A DNA stretch of 64,000 bases from Sphaerisporangium fuscum (GCF_018531465.1 NZ_JAHDTF010000004.1:186001-250000), one strand, 5' to 3'. Positions 23,733 to 35,111 are shown, counted from the stretch's first letter. The notes: generated from the sequence alone by a model not told the origin. Translations and numbers: made by a program.

Positions 23733-24893
23733 ATGGCTTACCTAGACCACGCGGCGACCACGCCGATGCTCACCGAAGCGATCGAGGCGATGACCGCGCA
23801 GCTCGCGCGGGTCGGTAACGCATCGTCCCTCCACGCGGCAGGCCGCCGCACCCGCAGGGTCGTCGAGGAGTCGCGCGAGATCATCGCCGACGCGCTCGGG
23901 GCCCGGCCGAGCGAGGTCGTGTTCACCTCCGGAGGTACGGAGGCCGACAACCTCGCCATCAAGGGTCTCTACTGGGCGCGCCACGCCTCCTGTGGAGCCG
24001 ACCGCATCCTGATCAGCGCCGTCGAGCACCACGCGGCCCTCGACCCCGCCCACTGGCTGGCCGACCACGAGGGCGCCTCGGTCGAGCTGCTGCAGGTCGA
24101 CGAGTACGGCCGCGTCCACCCCGAGACGCTGCGGGCCGCCATCGAGGCCGACCCCGGCCGGGTGGCCCTCGTCAGCGTCATGTGGGCCAACAACGAGGTC
24201 GGCACCGTGCAGCCGATCCCCGAGCTGGTCGCGGTCGCCCACGAGTACGGCATCCCGTTCCACACCGACGCCGTCCAGGCGGTGGGACAGGTGCCGGTGT
24301 CGTTCTCGGCATCGGGGGTGGACGCGCTCAGCATGTCGGGGCACAAGCTGGGCGGCCCCATGGGCGTCGGCGCGCTGCTGCTGGCGCGGGGGGTCGATCC
24401 GGTGCCCGTGCTGCACGGCGGCGGGCAGGAGCGCGACGTGCGCTCCGGCACCCTCGACACTCCCGCGATCGCCGGGTTCGCGGCCGCCGTGCAGGCCGCC
24501 GTGGCACACCGCGACGAGCACGCAGCTAAGCTGACCGCCCTGCGCGACGAGCTGATCATCAGGGTCCGCGAGGCCGTGCCCGATGTCGTCCTCAACGGCC
24601 ACCCCCGTGAGCGGCTCCCCGGCAACGCCCACTTCTCCTTCCCCGGGTGCGAGGGCGACGCGCTGCTGATGCTGCTCGACGCCAAGGGAGTCGAGTGCTC
24701 CACCGGGTCGGCCTGCTCGGCGGGGGTCGCGCAGCCGTCCCACGTGCTGCTCGCCATGGGCGCCGGCGCCGTACGGGCGCGCGGCTCGCTGCGCTTCACC
24801 CTGGGGCACACCTCCACGGCGGCCGACGTCGACGAACTGCTCGCGGTGATCGCCCCCGTCGTCGAACGCGCCCGCCGGGCCGGCCTGACGTAG
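23733..24893 (+). CDS. iscS: Cysteine desulfurase (IscS/NifS family)
   Basis: This PLP enzyme takes sulfur from L-cysteine as a persulfide for tRNA thiolation and other uses. Of its 386 residues, [12 protein letters not shown] is the usual start, Lys205 in MSGHKLGG holds PLP, and Cys328 in [10 protein letters not shown] is the likely persulfide cysteine. The loop sequence is of the IscS/NifS (class I) type. mnmA follows after one opposing gene, matching the iscS-mnmA pairing of other actinobacteria (Rv3025c-Rv3024c). The start has no strong ribosome-binding site, and TACGCT ten bases upstream may give a near-leaderless mRNA. Confidence 0.94.
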   Translation: MAYLDHAATTPMLTEAIEAMTAQLARVGNASSLHAAGRRTRRVVEESREIIADALGARPSEVVFTSGGTEADNLAIKGLYWARHASCGADRILISAVEHHAALDPAHWLADHEGASVELLQVDEYGRVHPETLRAAIEADPGRVALVSVMWANNEVGTVQPIPELVAVAHEYGIPFHTDAVQAVGQVPVSFSASGVDALSMSGHKLGGPMGVGALLLARGVDPVPVLHGGGQERDVRSGTLDTPAIAGFAAAVQAAVAHRDEHAAKLTALRDELIIRVREAVPDVVLNGHPRERLPGNAHFSFPGCEGDALLMLLDAKGVECSTGSACSAGVAQPSHVLLAMGAGAVRARGSLRFTLGHTSTAADVDELLAVIAPVVERARRAGLT

Positions 24894-24941
24894 CGCGCCG
24901 GCGCCTCCGCCGGGTCGCCGTTCCGCTGTACGGCCGTCGGC

Positions 24942-25985
24942 TCAGCTGAGGAAGGGGGCGACGGCCAGCCAGCCGGGGTCGGTCGTCACCTCGACGCCGG
25001 CCCGGCCTTCCGGCCAGCCGGCGGCCAGCTCCTCCAGGCGGGCCAGGGCATCGCCTTCGGCGTCGGCGTAGACGTGCAGCACGCGGGACCCCTCGGCGCT
25101 CACGTGGGCGGCGAGCACGGCCGTGCCCTTCAGCTGATCGAGGAGGGCGGCCAGCCGTTCGTCGAACTCCCCGAGCGCCGCCGCCGACCCGCCGGCGGGC
25201 AGCCCGTCGCCGTCGGCCTCGGCGTACGGCAGGACGACCGCGATGTGCCGGTCGAACAGCGGGTGGTCGACCGGCCGCAGGGGATAGCGCACCGTGGCGA
25301 TCAGCCGCGCCCCGCCGGCCGTCTGGCCTTCCATGAGCGCCCACTGCTCCTGCTGGTATTCGGAGGCGAGGTCGGCGACCACGGCGGGGAGGTGGACGGC
25401 GGCCACGGCGTCGATGGGCTGGAAGGCCGCGGCGACGATGTCGCCCACCCACCGCGCCACCTCGTCCTCGCCGATCAGCCAGTCGAGGGCGAGGACCGTG
25501 GCCTCCATGCGGGTCTCGTCGTCGAGGTCGGGAAATATCGGGTGGAAGGCCGAGACGTCGATGCGGGGCTGCCCGTTGGGCACCCGCAGGCCGAACACCA
25601 TCTTCTCCAGGTCGAGCTCGCGTCCGTTCACGTCGATCGTGAGCTCGGCAGGGTTCGGGTGGGCCGGGCGCGACGGGAGGAACTCCCACAGCTCGTCGGC
25701 GGGCGGTGCCTGGCGCGCCCAGTGGTGGGCCAGCGGGCGGAGTTCGGGATCGCCGGCGCAGGAGACGATCAAGGCGTGGCGTGCGGCCCTGCCGTGCGTG
25801 ATGTCCCACTCCAGGCCGGGGTGCATCCCGGCGACGGCCGGCGCGAGCTCCTCGGCGAGCCCCGCGCCGTCACCCGCGTCGAGCAGCGCCTCGACCCTCG
25901 GCCGCGCCTGCGCCCACCACGCCCAGAAACCGGCGACCACGTCGTCCGGCCCGCCTTGCTCGCTCGTACGCCCGAACAGTCCCAT
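24942..25985 (-). CDS. Hypothetical protein, DUF695-like
   Basis: This soluble protein of 347 residues has no signal peptide or membrane segment. The N-terminal part FWAWWAQARPRVEALL...HPGLEWDITHG, with ALIVSCAGDPELRPLAHHWA and WEFLPSRPA, resembles the DUF695 family. The second half (from about residue 230) has another alpha/beta pattern with VLHVYADAEGDALARLEELA. ATG 25985 is supported by GAGGG upstream; the frame is open further up but without homology. It opposes both neighbours, the desulfurase and mnmA, so it interrupts an otherwise functional pair. No function can be assigned. Confidence 0.75.
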   Translation of the reverse strand: MGLFGRTSEQGGPDDVVAGFWAWWAQARPRVEALLDAGDGAGLAEELAPAVAGMHPGLEWDITHGRAARHALIVSCAGDPELRPLAHHWARQAPPADELWEFLPSRPAHPNPAELTIDVNGRELDLEKMVFGLRVPNGQPRIDVSAFHPIFPDLDDETRMEATVLALDWLIGEDEVARWVGDIVAAAFQPIDAVAAVHLPAVVADLASEYQQEQWALMEGQTAGGARLIATVRYPLRPVDHPLFDRHIAVVLPYAEADGDGLPAGGSAAALGEFDERLAALLDQLKGTAVLAAHVSAEGSRVLHVYADAEGDALARLEELAAGWPEGRAGVEVTTDPGWLAVAPFLS

Positions 25986-26076
25986 GGCCCTCGATCCTCC
26001 CAGGCCCCGCCCCCGGACGCCAACGCGAGGCGGCCGAGGGATGGGTTCGGATACCTGGCGGGGGTGCGGGGGCGGG

Positions 26077-26082
26077 TAGTCT
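26077..26082 (+). promoter_or_regulatory. -10 box TAGTCT upstream of mnmA
   Basis: TAGTCT lies nine bases before the mnmA ATG, and no purine-rich ribosome site is well placed, consistent with a leaderless or very short-leader transcript. Confidence 0.4.
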
Positions 26083-26091
26083 CGAGGTGTT

Positions 26092-27162
26092 ATGAGCCTT
26101 CGTGTGCTTGCCGCCATGTCGGGCGGCGTCGACTCCGCTGTGGCAGCGGCCCGCATCGCCGAGGCCGGGTACGACGTCACCGGCGTCCACCTGGCGCTTT
26201 CCGCCAACCCGCAGTCCTACCGCACGGGCGCGCGCGGCTGCTGCACCCTGGAGGACTCCCGCGACGCCCGGCGCGCCGCCGACGTCATCGGTATCCCCTT
26301 CTACGTCTGGGACATGGCCGAGCGGTTCCACCGCGACGTCGTCGAGGACTTCGTCAGCGAATACGCCGCCGGGCGCACGCCCAACCCGTGCCTGCGCTGC
26401 AACGAGAAGATCAAGTTTGAGGCGGTGCTCGACCGGGCGCTGGCGCTCGGGTTCGACGCCGTGGCGACCGGCCACCACGCCCGGCTCGAGGACGGCGTGC
26501 TGCGCAGGAGCGTCGACGCGGGCAAGGACCAGTCGTACGTCCTCGGCGTCCTCACGCGCGAGCAGCTCTCCCACGCGATCTTCCCGCTGGGTGGCTCCAC
26601 GAAGGCGGAGGTCCGTGAGGAGGCCGCCAGGCGCGGCCTCACCGTGGCCGACAAGCCCGACAGTCACGACATCTGCTTCATCGCCGACGGCGACACCAGA
26701 GGCTTCCTGGCCGAGCGGCTCGGTTCGGAGAAGGGGCCGATCGTCGACGAGTCGGGCGCGGTGATCGGCACGCACAGCGGCGCGTACGGCTTCACCGTGG
26801 GCCAGCGCAAGGGGCTCCACATCGACAGGCCCACCCCCGACGGCCGCCCCCGCTACGTGCTGTCGATCGAGCCGGTGTCCAACACCGTGACGGTCGGCCC
26901 GCGATCGTCCCTGGCGGTCACCTCGATCGTGGCCGAGCGGCCGGTCTGGAACGGGCCGCTGCCCGAGCCGTACGAGCCGCTGGCCTGCCAGGTGCAGCTG
27001 CGGGCCCACGGCGAGGTGTACGGCTGCCGGGCGCAGCTCTCGGGCGGAGTGCTGCACGTCGAGCTCGACACCCCGGCGACGGGTGTGGCGGCCGGCCAGG
27101 CGGCCGTCCTCTACGGCGACGACGTCGTCCTCGGATCCGCCACCATCACCTCGTCCTCCTGA
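26092..27162 (+). CDS. mnmA: tRNA-specific 2-thiouridylase
   Basis: This enzyme uses ATP and persulfide sulfur to make 2-thiouridine at wobble position 34 of tRNA-Lys, -Glu and -Gln. The PP-loop SGGVDS is at residues 10-15, the catalytic cysteines are Cys100 (NPCLRCN) and Cys195 (HDICF), and GQRKGLHI lies in the central domain. At 356 residues it is of normal length. The sulfur donor is expected to be the desulfurase encoded upstream. Confidence 0.95.
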   Translation: MSLRVLAAMSGGVDSAVAAARIAEAGYDVTGVHLALSANPQSYRTGARGCCTLEDSRDARRAADVIGIPFYVWDMAERFHRDVVEDFVSEYAAGRTPNPCLRCNEKIKFEAVLDRALALGFDAVATGHHARLEDGVLRRSVDAGKDQSYVLGVLTREQLSHAIFPLGGSTKAEVREEAARRGLTVADKPDSHDICFIADGDTRGFLAERLGSEKGPIVDESGAVIGTHSGAYGFTVGQRKGLHIDRPTPDGRPRYVLSIEPVSNTVTVGPRSSLAVTSIVAERPVWNGPLPEPYEPLACQVQLRAHGEVYGCRAQLSGGVLHVELDTPATGVAAGQAAVLYGDDVVLGSATITSSS

Positions 27163-27334
27163 CGTCCTCCGGGGCCGGGCCCTCGGTCACCCGGCCGGGC
27201 CGGCCCGCGAGGAGCGCGAGCCGCACGCCGAGCGGGCCGGGCCCTCGATCACACGGGCGGGCCCGGCTCTCAGCTTCACCGCCGCCGTACCGCGTCGTCC
27301 CGCCGTTCTTCCGCGCGGTCCGCCGGGGCGTCGG
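27163..27334. other. Gap between mnmA and the MBL gene with a short direct repeat
   Basis: The motif GGGCCGGGCCCTCG(G/A)TCAC occurs at 27172-27190 and 27234-27252 and is self-complementary in its GGGCC/GGCCC part. It may serve as a bidirectional 3' hairpin region. No gene was found. Confidence 0.35.
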
Positions 27335-27970
27335 TCAGCCGGGCAGGACCACGCTCTCGCCGGTCCTCAGGCGGCGGAAGTCGGCGTGCTGCGCCTCGCC
27401 GCGCCGGGCGAGGGTGCTGTCGACCAGCATCAGCCCGATGTCGTTGGCCAGGCCGTCGTGGATCGAGTAGGCCCGCTCGGGAGCCACCTCGCGCAGGTAG
27501 TCGACCATCTCGGCGGCCTTCATCCACGGACCGCCGGTGGGCGTGAGGAGCGTGCCCACGGGCTGTCCGGGCACCGTGAACGCGTCGCCGGGGTGGAAGA
27601 CCTCGCCGTCGACGAGGAAGCCGATGTTCTGCACCACGGGGACGTCGAAGGCGATCCGGGCGTGGTCGCGGCCGGCCACCCCGACCTCGAAACCCGCCGC
27701 GGTGAACGAGTCGCCCTCGCCGACGATGTTGACCTTGCTGCTCAGGCCTTCAAGCTTCTCGGCGACCGAGGAGCAGGTCCAGATCTCCACGCCGGATCCG
27801 AGGGTGGCGAGGCGCTGGACCTCCAGGTGGTCGAAGTGCTCGTGGGTGATGAGCACGGCGTCCGCCCCTTGGAGGGCCGACTCCTCGGTCAGGCCCCCGG
27901 GGTCGATGACGAGGGTCGAGCCGTCCTTCTCCAGCCGGACGCACGCGTGGCCGTGTTTGGTGAGCTTCAT
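27335..27970 (-). CDS. Metallo-beta-lactamase-fold hydrolase (UlaG-like)
   Basis: This protein of 211 residues belongs to the UlaG-like subset of the MBL fold. It begins MKLTKHGHACVRLE, followed by LVIDPGG and the metal motif THEHFDH, a variant of HxHxDH in which the second residue pair is Glu-His. Later ligands are likely in GRDHA, HPGDAF and SIHDGL. It has no signal peptide. The substrate is unknown; relatives include lactonases and nucleases. It converges on mnmA and diverges from the MetE-like gene. Confidence 0.85.
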   Translation of the reverse strand: MKLTKHGHACVRLEKDGSTLVIDPGGLTEESALQGADAVLITHEHFDHLEVQRLATLGSGVEIWTCSSVAEKLEGLSSKVNIVGEGDSFTAAGFEVGVAGRDHARIAFDVPVVQNIGFLVDGEVFHPGDAFTVPGQPVGTLLTPTGGPWMKAAEMVDYLREVAPERAYSIHDGLANDIGLMLVDSTLARRGEAQHADFRRLRTGESVVLPG

Positions 27971-28065
27971 CCTCCCATCATCGCCCTGTGGAGATCCCGC
28001 GCCCGGACGGGGCTCACGTACGGTCCGCCGTACGGCTGGTGGAACCGGGTGCCGCCGGGAGTCCC

Positions 28066-28071
28066 TAAGCT
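28066..28071 (+). promoter_or_regulatory. -10 box TAAGCT of the MetE-like gene
   Basis: TAAGCT lies eight bases before the GTG start at 28080 without an intervening ribosome-binding site, matching the leaderless pattern in this window. Confidence 0.45.
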
Positions 28072-28079
28072 TGCGCCTC

Positions 28080-29084
28080 GTGAGCGAGTTTCCCTGGAGT
28101 GCGGCGAGCGCGACCGGGGTGGGGTCCCACCCCGGCGACGACCATGTCGAGTCCCTGCGCGTGGTGTTCGGCGAGCTGCCCGACCTGCCCTACCTTCCCG
28201 AGCTCCCCGATCGCGGCGTCGGCGCCGACATGATCGGGCGGACGGCGTCGCTGCTGGTCGAGCTGCCGGTCACCGTGCAGCCGTCCGGCTGGCGGTTCAC
28301 CGACCGGCCGGGGCGCGACCTGCGGCGGGCCGTCAGCCACCTGACCCGCGACCTCGACGCGCTCGAGGAGGTCGCGCAGGGGTACGAAGGGCCGCTCAAG
28401 ATCCAGGTCTGCGGGCCGTGGACGCTCGCCGCGTCGATCGAGCTGCGGCACGGCGACAAGACGCTGGCGGACCCGGGTGCGGTGCGTGACCTGACCGACT
28501 CCCTGGCCGAAGGGCTGGCCGCCCACATGGCCGACGTCCGTGCCAGGGTGCCCGGCGCGCGGCTGATCGTCCAGCTCGACGAGCCCGGCCTGCCCGGGGT
28601 GCTCGCCGGCACCGTGCCGACCGCGTCCGGCTTCGGCAGGCTCGCCGCCGTGGAGGCCCCGGTGGCGGCCGAGCGGCTGCGGGCCGTGCTGCCCGCCGAC
28701 GCGTTCACGATCGTGCACTGCTGCGCGCCCGGCGTGCCGTACGGCGTGCTGCGCGAGGCGGGCGTCAACGGGGTCTCGCTGGACATGGGCCTGCTGCGGC
28801 GCAGGGAAGAGGACGCCGTCGGGGAGGCGATCGAGGCGGGCATCGCCCTGTTCCTCGGCGTGGTCCCCGGCACCGACACCCGGCTGCCGGACATCGGCGT
28901 GGTCGCCAAGCCGGCCGTCGAGCTGTGGCGGCGTCTCGGCTTCGGCCCCGCGCGGCTCGCCGAGCAGGTCGTGCTCACGCCGTCGTGCGGGCTCGCCGGG
29001 GCCTCTCCGGCGTACGCCAGGACGGCCCTGGCCCGCTGCCGTGAGGCCGCGCGCGTCCTGCGCGAGGACCCCGGCGACGAATAG
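28080..29084 (+). CDS. MetE-like (cobalamin-independent methionine synthase family) protein
   Basis: This protein of 334 residues corresponds to the C-terminal catalytic barrel of MetE, without the N-terminal half. GVGSHPG opens the chain, LKIQVCGPWTLAASIELRHG and IVQLDEPGLPGVLAG follow, and the zinc-ligand regions are HCCAPG (about residue 218) and TPSCGLAGASPAYA near the end. M. tuberculosis Rv3015c, at the same place next to ligA, is the obvious equivalent. Because the folate-binding half is missing, the methyl donor is uncertain, and full methionine synthase activity should not be assumed. GTG 28080 is chosen from homology and the TAAGCT box. Confidence 0.85.
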   Translation: MSEFPWSAASATGVGSHPGDDHVESLRVVFGELPDLPYLPELPDRGVGADMIGRTASLLVELPVTVQPSGWRFTDRPGRDLRRAVSHLTRDLDALEEVAQGYEGPLKIQVCGPWTLAASIELRHGDKTLADPGAVRDLTDSLAEGLAAHMADVRARVPGARLIVQLDEPGLPGVLAGTVPTASGFGRLAAVEAPVAAERLRAVLPADAFTIVHCCAPGVPYGVLREAGVNGVSLDMGLLRRREEDAVGEAIEAGIALFLGVVPGTDTRLPDIGVVAKPAVELWRRLGFGPARLAEQVVLTPSCGLAGASPAYARTALARCREAARVLREDPGDE

Positions 29085-29180
29085 CGCCCGGCCAGTGGGG
29101 TGCAAGCGCCCTCAAGTCCATTGCAAGGGTGACGGCTTATCTCTTGATGTGCACGAATATCGACAGATCAGGAGAAAGTC

Positions 29181-29612
29181 ATGCGTAACGCTTCTCGTGT
29201 GCTGCTGGGTCTCGCCACCGCCGCCGTGCTCGGCCTCGGCCTGCCGGCCGCCGCGTCCGCCTCGACGGCGAAGGCCGCCGACAAGTGGTCATGGGGCCCG
29301 ACCGCCTCGTCCGATACCAAGGGCTGGGCCGGCGGCGAGATCAGGACCACCCGCTCCGGCCTGCGGATCAGTGGCGACCTGTACGACGCGGGCGGCGCGC
29401 GCACGTGCTCGTGGCTGAAGATCAAGTGGCTGACGGACAAGGGTAAGTACCGCACCGCGACCTTCAAGAACTGCGACCAGGTCACGCCGCGGTCCTTCCA
29501 CGTCAACGCCGGCTACATGATCAGCTCCGAGGCGAAGGTCTGCCGGGGCACCTCCACGAGGATCACCGGCAAGTGCTCCCACTGGGAAGGCGTGTGGGCC
29601 CAGGGCGGCTGA
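29181..29612 (+). CDS. Small secreted protein of unknown function
   Basis: This protein of 143 residues has a Sec signal peptide (LLGLATAAVLGLGLPAAASA, cleavage near residue 28). The mature part has four cysteines, likely two disulfides, and alternating polar and aromatic residues (KWSWGPTASSDTKGWAGGEI, CSHWEGVWAQGG), suggesting a small beta-rich extracellular domain. AGGAGAAAG precedes the ATG. A hairpin follows the stop. It is inserted between the MetE-like gene and ligA, which adjoin in mycobacteria. I do not recognise the family. Confidence 0.75.
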   Translation: MRNASRVLLGLATAAVLGLGLPAAASASTAKAADKWSWGPTASSDTKGWAGGEIRTTRSGLRISGDLYDAGGARTCSWLKIKWLTDKGKYRTATFKNCDQVTPRSFHVNAGYMISSEAKVCRGTSTRITGKCSHWEGVWAQGG

Positions 29613-29623
29613 CCCGCTCACCG

Positions 29624-29647
29624 CGGCCGTAACCGGAAGGACGGCCG
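29624..29647 (+). terminator. Hairpin after the small secreted-protein gene
   Basis: Arms CGGCCGT and ACGGCCG with a ten-base loop start 12 bases after the stop codon. There is no T-run. Confidence 0.45.
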
Positions 29648-29773
29648 GTGGGGAGCGCCGCGAACGCGAAAGCCTCTCGTGTAGAAATGTCGGTGGGGGA
29701 TGGCATGGTGGAGGTAACGATTCCCCAGGTAGACCGCCCACGCGGGGGCGCGAGCACTCGCCGCTGCCCGTAG

Positions 29774-32014
<2,241 letters not shown>

Positions 32015-32033
32015 ACGGCCGGGAGGGTGGCTC

Positions 32034-32531
32034 TCAGGCCGGGGTGTCGCCGAGGGATTCCAGCAGGGCGCGGAGGGCGGTGGCGAGCGTCTCACGCTCG
32101 GACGGGGGCAGCGCTGAGAGCAGGCGGTGCTCGGTGGCGACGTGGTCGGGCAGGGCCCGGTCGATGAGCGCGTGGCCCTCGCCGGTGAGGGCCACGAGCA
32201 CGCTGCGGCCGTCCGATTCGCTCGGGGTGCGCGTCACCAGGCCCCGGGCCTCCAGGCGGTCGAGGCGCTGGGTGATGGCCCCCGAGGTGACCATGGCCGA
32301 GCGCATCAGCTCGGCCGGGGTGAGGCGGTACGGCGGCCCGCTGCGGCGCAGGGTCGCCAGCACGTCGAACGACGCCGAGTCGAGCCCGTGCTCGCCGAAC
32401 GTGCGCCGCAGTTCGCCGCTGATCAGCTGGGTGAGCCGCGAGAGGCGTCCGATCACCGCCATCGGGGAGACGTCCAGATCGGGACGTTCCGCTGCCCACT
32501 GCTCCAGCACATGATCGACGTGATCTCCCAC
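32034..32531 (-). CDS. MarR-family transcriptional regulator
   Basis: This regulator has 165 residues and a winged helix domain: LDSASFDVLATLRRSGPPYRLTPAELMRSAMVTSGAITQRLDRLEARGLVTRTPSESDGRSVLVALTGEGHALID is the typical MarR core from about residue 50 to 125. Helices on both ends form the dimer interface. It converges on ligA. The palindromic CTTAG sites in front of the EamA gene about 1 kb away may be its targets, since MarR-EamA pairs are common. That link is inference. Confidence 0.9.
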   Translation of the reverse strand: MGDHVDHVLEQWAAERPDLDVSPMAVIGRLSRLTQLISGELRRTFGEHGLDSASFDVLATLRRSGPPYRLTPAELMRSAMVTSGAITQRLDRLEARGLVTRTPSESDGRSVLVALTGEGHALIDRALPDHVATEHRLLSALPPSERETLATALRALLESLGDTPA

Positions 32532-32681
32532 CGTCCCAGCCTATTGATTTCCGGTGACCGCGTACTCCGGTATTCGCCTCCGGAAGCCCGGCTCCGTGGG
32601 TGACGGGGGACGGCAGGAGCCCGGCCGCTCAGGGGCACGCGCTCCGCGACGAACGCGAGAGGGCGGAGAAGCCCCGCCGTT

Positions 32682-33410
32682 TCAGCTCACGCGCTCCGCG
32701 ACGAACACGAACTCGCGTCCCGGGCGATCAGGGGCTTCCCGCACGTCCAGCACCCGGTAGCCGGTGGTGGCCAGGCTCGTCTCCACCTCGTCCCGGTCAC
32801 GGAACCTGAGCGTCGAGTCCGAGGTGACGACGCCGCCGTCAGCCAGGAACCGGTAGGTGTAGCGGAAGGAGACCAACGGCAGGCTCACGCCGGTCACCTC
32901 GAAACGCCGCTCGACCGGTCCGACGCCCGGGACGTCGAGGGTGACGGGGGCGGTGTCGGCGGCCCATTCCTCCCAGGCCCGGAATCCGGGGCGCCTGGTC
33001 TCGAACACCAGGTGACCTCCCGATCGGAGCGCGGCGTGGACGCCTCGGAGGGTCCGCGACCAGTCGTCGTCGGTCACGAACACCTGCGCCACGTTTCCTG
33101 TCATGACGGCGAGATCGGCGCCGAGCGCGGGAAGCGCCGTGGCGTCGCCGTGGACCCAGGTGATCCTTCCGGTCCGATCCTTCGACTTCGCGACCTCGAG
33201 GGACGCTTCGGCCGGATCGACGCCCACGACCGTGCGGCCGCTGCCGGCGAGCAGGATCGCCAGGCACCCTGTGCCGCAACCGATGTCGAGGACGTGGCGT
33301 GCCCCGAGCTCGCCGGCGATGGTGAGGTAGGCGGCCAGGTCGTCGCGGTCCCCGTCGAAGGCGTCGTAGACGGGGGCGAGCCGAGGGTGGGCGAAGATCG
33401 CATCAGGCAC
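32682..33410 (-). CDS. Class I SAM-dependent methyltransferase
   Basis: This protein of 242 residues contains motif I VLDIGCGTGCLAILLA, an acidic residue at the end of strand 2 (VVGVDPAEASL), HGDATALP and the post-core LRSGGHLVFETRRP. A C-terminal part with VTSDSTLRFRDRDEVETSLATTGYRVLDV completes a UbiE/MenG-like small-molecule methyltransferase. The substrate is unknown. It diverges from the EamA transporter gene and sits between that gene and marR. Confidence 0.9.
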   Translation of the reverse strand: MPDAIFAHPRLAPVYDAFDGDRDDLAAYLTIAGELGARHVLDIGCGTGCLAILLAGSGRTVVGVDPAEASLEVAKSKDRTGRITWVHGDATALPALGADLAVMTGNVAQVFVTDDDWSRTLRGVHAALRSGGHLVFETRRPGFRAWEEWAADTAPVTLDVPGVGPVERRFEVTGVSLPLVSFRYTYRFLADGGVVTSDSTLRFRDRDEVETSLATTGYRVLDVREAPDRPGREFVFVAERVS

Positions 33411-33475
33411 CCGGAAACCTTATGGCCGTCGAGCGTTCCGGGCGGCTCGAACAGCACGCCCAGAGCGGGGGATTG

Positions 33476-33550
33476 CTTAGTAGTGAGATAAATCTCCGTC
33501 CAAGTCTGGTGGATTAGCTTAGCGCTGAGGTACTTTGTCTTAGTGCTAAG
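33476..33550. promoter_or_regulatory. CTTAG operator array and promoter of the EamA gene
   Basis: Three CTTAG-type sites lie at 33476 (CTTAG-TA-GTGAG), 33518 (CTTAG-CG-CTGAG) and 33539 (CTTAG-TG-CTAAG), spaced 42 and 21 bases apart, that is four and two helical turns. The -10 box TACTTT (33531-33536) lies between the last two, and the GTG start at 33543 sits inside the third, so bound repressor would cover promoter and start. A MarR protein is the likely binder. Confidence 0.65.
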
Positions 33551-34445
33551 CAATCGATTCGGGACGCTCCTCGTGACCGCGCTGGCCCCCGCCGTCTGGG
33601 GGACCACCTACCTCGTCACCACCGAGCTGCTGCCGCCGGGGCGGCCGTTGCTGGCGGCGGTGGTGCGGGCCCTGCCCGCCGGTGTCCTGCTCGTCCTCCT
33701 CACCCGGCGGCTGCCGCACGGCGACTGGTGGTGGCGGGCGCTCGTCCTGGGCGCGCTGAACATCGGCGCGTTCTTCGCCCTGCTCTTCGTCGCCGCCTAC
33801 CGCCTGCCCGGCGGGGTCGCCGCGACCGTCGGGGCCGTGCAGCCCCTCCTGGTCGCCGTCCTCGCCTCGGGCCTGCTCGGCGAGCGGCTCACCGCCCGCT
33901 CGCTGATCGCCGGCGTCGCCGGGGTGGCGGGCGTGAGCCTGCTCGTCCTGCGGGCCGGCGCGCGCCTGGACGCCCTGGGCGTCGCCGCCGCCCTCGGCGG
34001 GGCGGCCGTCATGGCCGCCGGAGTGGTCCTCAGCAAGCGGTGGACCTCGCCCGCGCCGCTGCTCGCGACCACCGGATGGCAGCTCGTGGCGGGCGGCCTG
34101 CTGCTGCTCCCGGTCGCCTTCCTGGTGGAAGGGCCGCCCCCCGCCACGCTGACCGCGGCCAACCTGGCCGGCTACGGCTACCTCACGCTCATCGGCGCCG
34201 CCCTCGCCTACGCCCTGTGGTTCCGGGGGATCCGCGCCCTGTCACCCACCCATGTCACCTTCCTCGGCCTGCTCAGCCCCGTGGTCGCCACCACGCTCGG
34301 CTGGCTCGTCCTCGGCCAGGAGCTCACGGTGGCGCAGATCGCCGGAGCGGTGGTCGTCCTGGCCGCCCTCGTCGCGGCACAGACCCAGAACACCCGCCGC
34401 CAGGCGGCCGAGAAGCCCGCAGCCGTCCCGCACACCACCGCGTGA
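33543..34445 (+). CDS. EamA/DMT-family drug-metabolite exporter
   Basis: This membrane transporter of 300 residues has about ten segments and two EamA repeats. The family start TALAPAVWGTTYLVTTELLP, the GAVQPLLVAVLASGLLGERL motif of repeat one and SPVVATTLGWLVLGQELT of repeat two are present. GTG 33543 is chosen because a TACTTT box lies six bases upstream; GTG at 33573 is also in frame. An NmrA-like oxidoreductase gene follows 30 bases later, so the two form an operon, possibly for detoxification. Confidence 0.88.
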   Translation: MLSNRFGTLLVTALAPAVWGTTYLVTTELLPPGRPLLAAVVRALPAGVLLVLLTRRLPHGDWWWRALVLGALNIGAFFALLFVAAYRLPGGVAATVGAVQPLLVAVLASGLLGERLTARSLIAGVAGVAGVSLLVLRAGARLDALGVAAALGGAAVMAAGVVLSKRWTSPAPLLATTGWQLVAGGLLLLPVAFLVEGPPPATLTAANLAGYGYLTLIGAALAYALWFRGIRALSPTHVTFLGLLSPVVATTLGWLVLGQELTVAQIAGAVVVLAALVAAQTQNTRRQAAEKPAAVPHTTA

Positions 34446-34475
34446 CGGCGACCGACCGGAAGGAACCTGAGAGCG

Positions 34476-35111
34476 ATGCGCATCACCGTCTTCGGAGCGG
34501 CGGGGAACGTGGGACGCCGCGTGGTCGCCGAGGCACTGTCCCGGGGCCACGAGGTCACCGCCGTGGTCCGCGATCCGGCCCGCTTCGGCGAGGTGCCCCC
34601 GGGCGCCCACCTCCGCGCCGGTGACGCGGCGGACCTCGAGCACGTGGCCGAGCTGAGCGCCGGCCAGGACGTCGTCATCACCGCCACCCGTCCGGTACCC
34701 GGACACGAGGACGAGCTCGTCACCGCCACCAAGACCCTGCTCGCGGGGGTGGCGCGGACCGGCGTACGGCTGCTGGTCGTCGGCGGCGCGGCCACCCTCA
34801 CCGTCCCCGGCGGCGGCACGGTGGTCGACACGCCGGACTTCCCCGCGGACTGGCGGCCCATCGCACTGGCCTGCACCGGACAGCTGGAGGCCTGCCGGGC
34901 CGCCGAGGACGGGGTCGACTGGGCCTACCTGAGCCCGCCCGCCCTGCTCGAACCGGGGGAGCGCACCGGCGCCTACCGCGTCGGCGGGGACGACCTGCTG
35001 GTGGGCGCCGACGGCGAGTCGAGGATCTCCATGGAGGACTTCGCCGTGGCCCTGCTGGACGAGGCGGAACGCCCCCGGCACCACCGCACCAGGTTCACCG
35101 TCGGCTACTGA
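34476..35111 (+). CDS. NAD(P)-binding oxidoreductase, NmrA/YwnB-like
   Basis: This Rossmann-fold protein of 211 residues starts MRITVFGAAGNVGRRVVAEALSRGHEV, with the GxxGxxG nucleotide motif, then AVVRDPAR for the phosphate of NADPH and VVGGAATL. It belongs to the short atypical SDR group that often acts as a redox sensor or quinone/flavin reductase. Upstream, GGAAGGA provides a ribosome site. Its 3' end overlaps the convergent GNAT gene by 17 bases. Confidence 0.88.
   Translation: MRITVFGAAGNVGRRVVAEALSRGHEVTAVVRDPARFGEVPPGAHLRAGDAADLEHVAELSAGQDVVITATRPVPGHEDELVTATKTLLAGVARTGVRLLVVGGAATLTVPGGGTVVDTPDFPADWRPIALACTGQLEACRAAEDGVDWAYLSPPALLEPGERTGAYRVGGDDLLVGADGESRISMEDFAVALLDEAERPRHHRTRFTVGY

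Noticed and set aside
22420..23745. Long plus-strand frame of about 440 codons across the repeat region
   Set aside because: It runs through tandem hairpin repeats and then antisense through the TetR gene. The product is low-complexity, which is a GC-bias artefact.
26000..26207. Longer N-terminus of the DUF695-like protein
   Set aside because: The extra residues are low-complexity and overlap the mnmA promoter and start. ATG 25985 has a ribosome site.
28080..29084. Complete metE (methionine synthase)
   Set aside because: Only a MetE-like C-terminal barrel of 334 residues is present, so the full enzyme name was not used.
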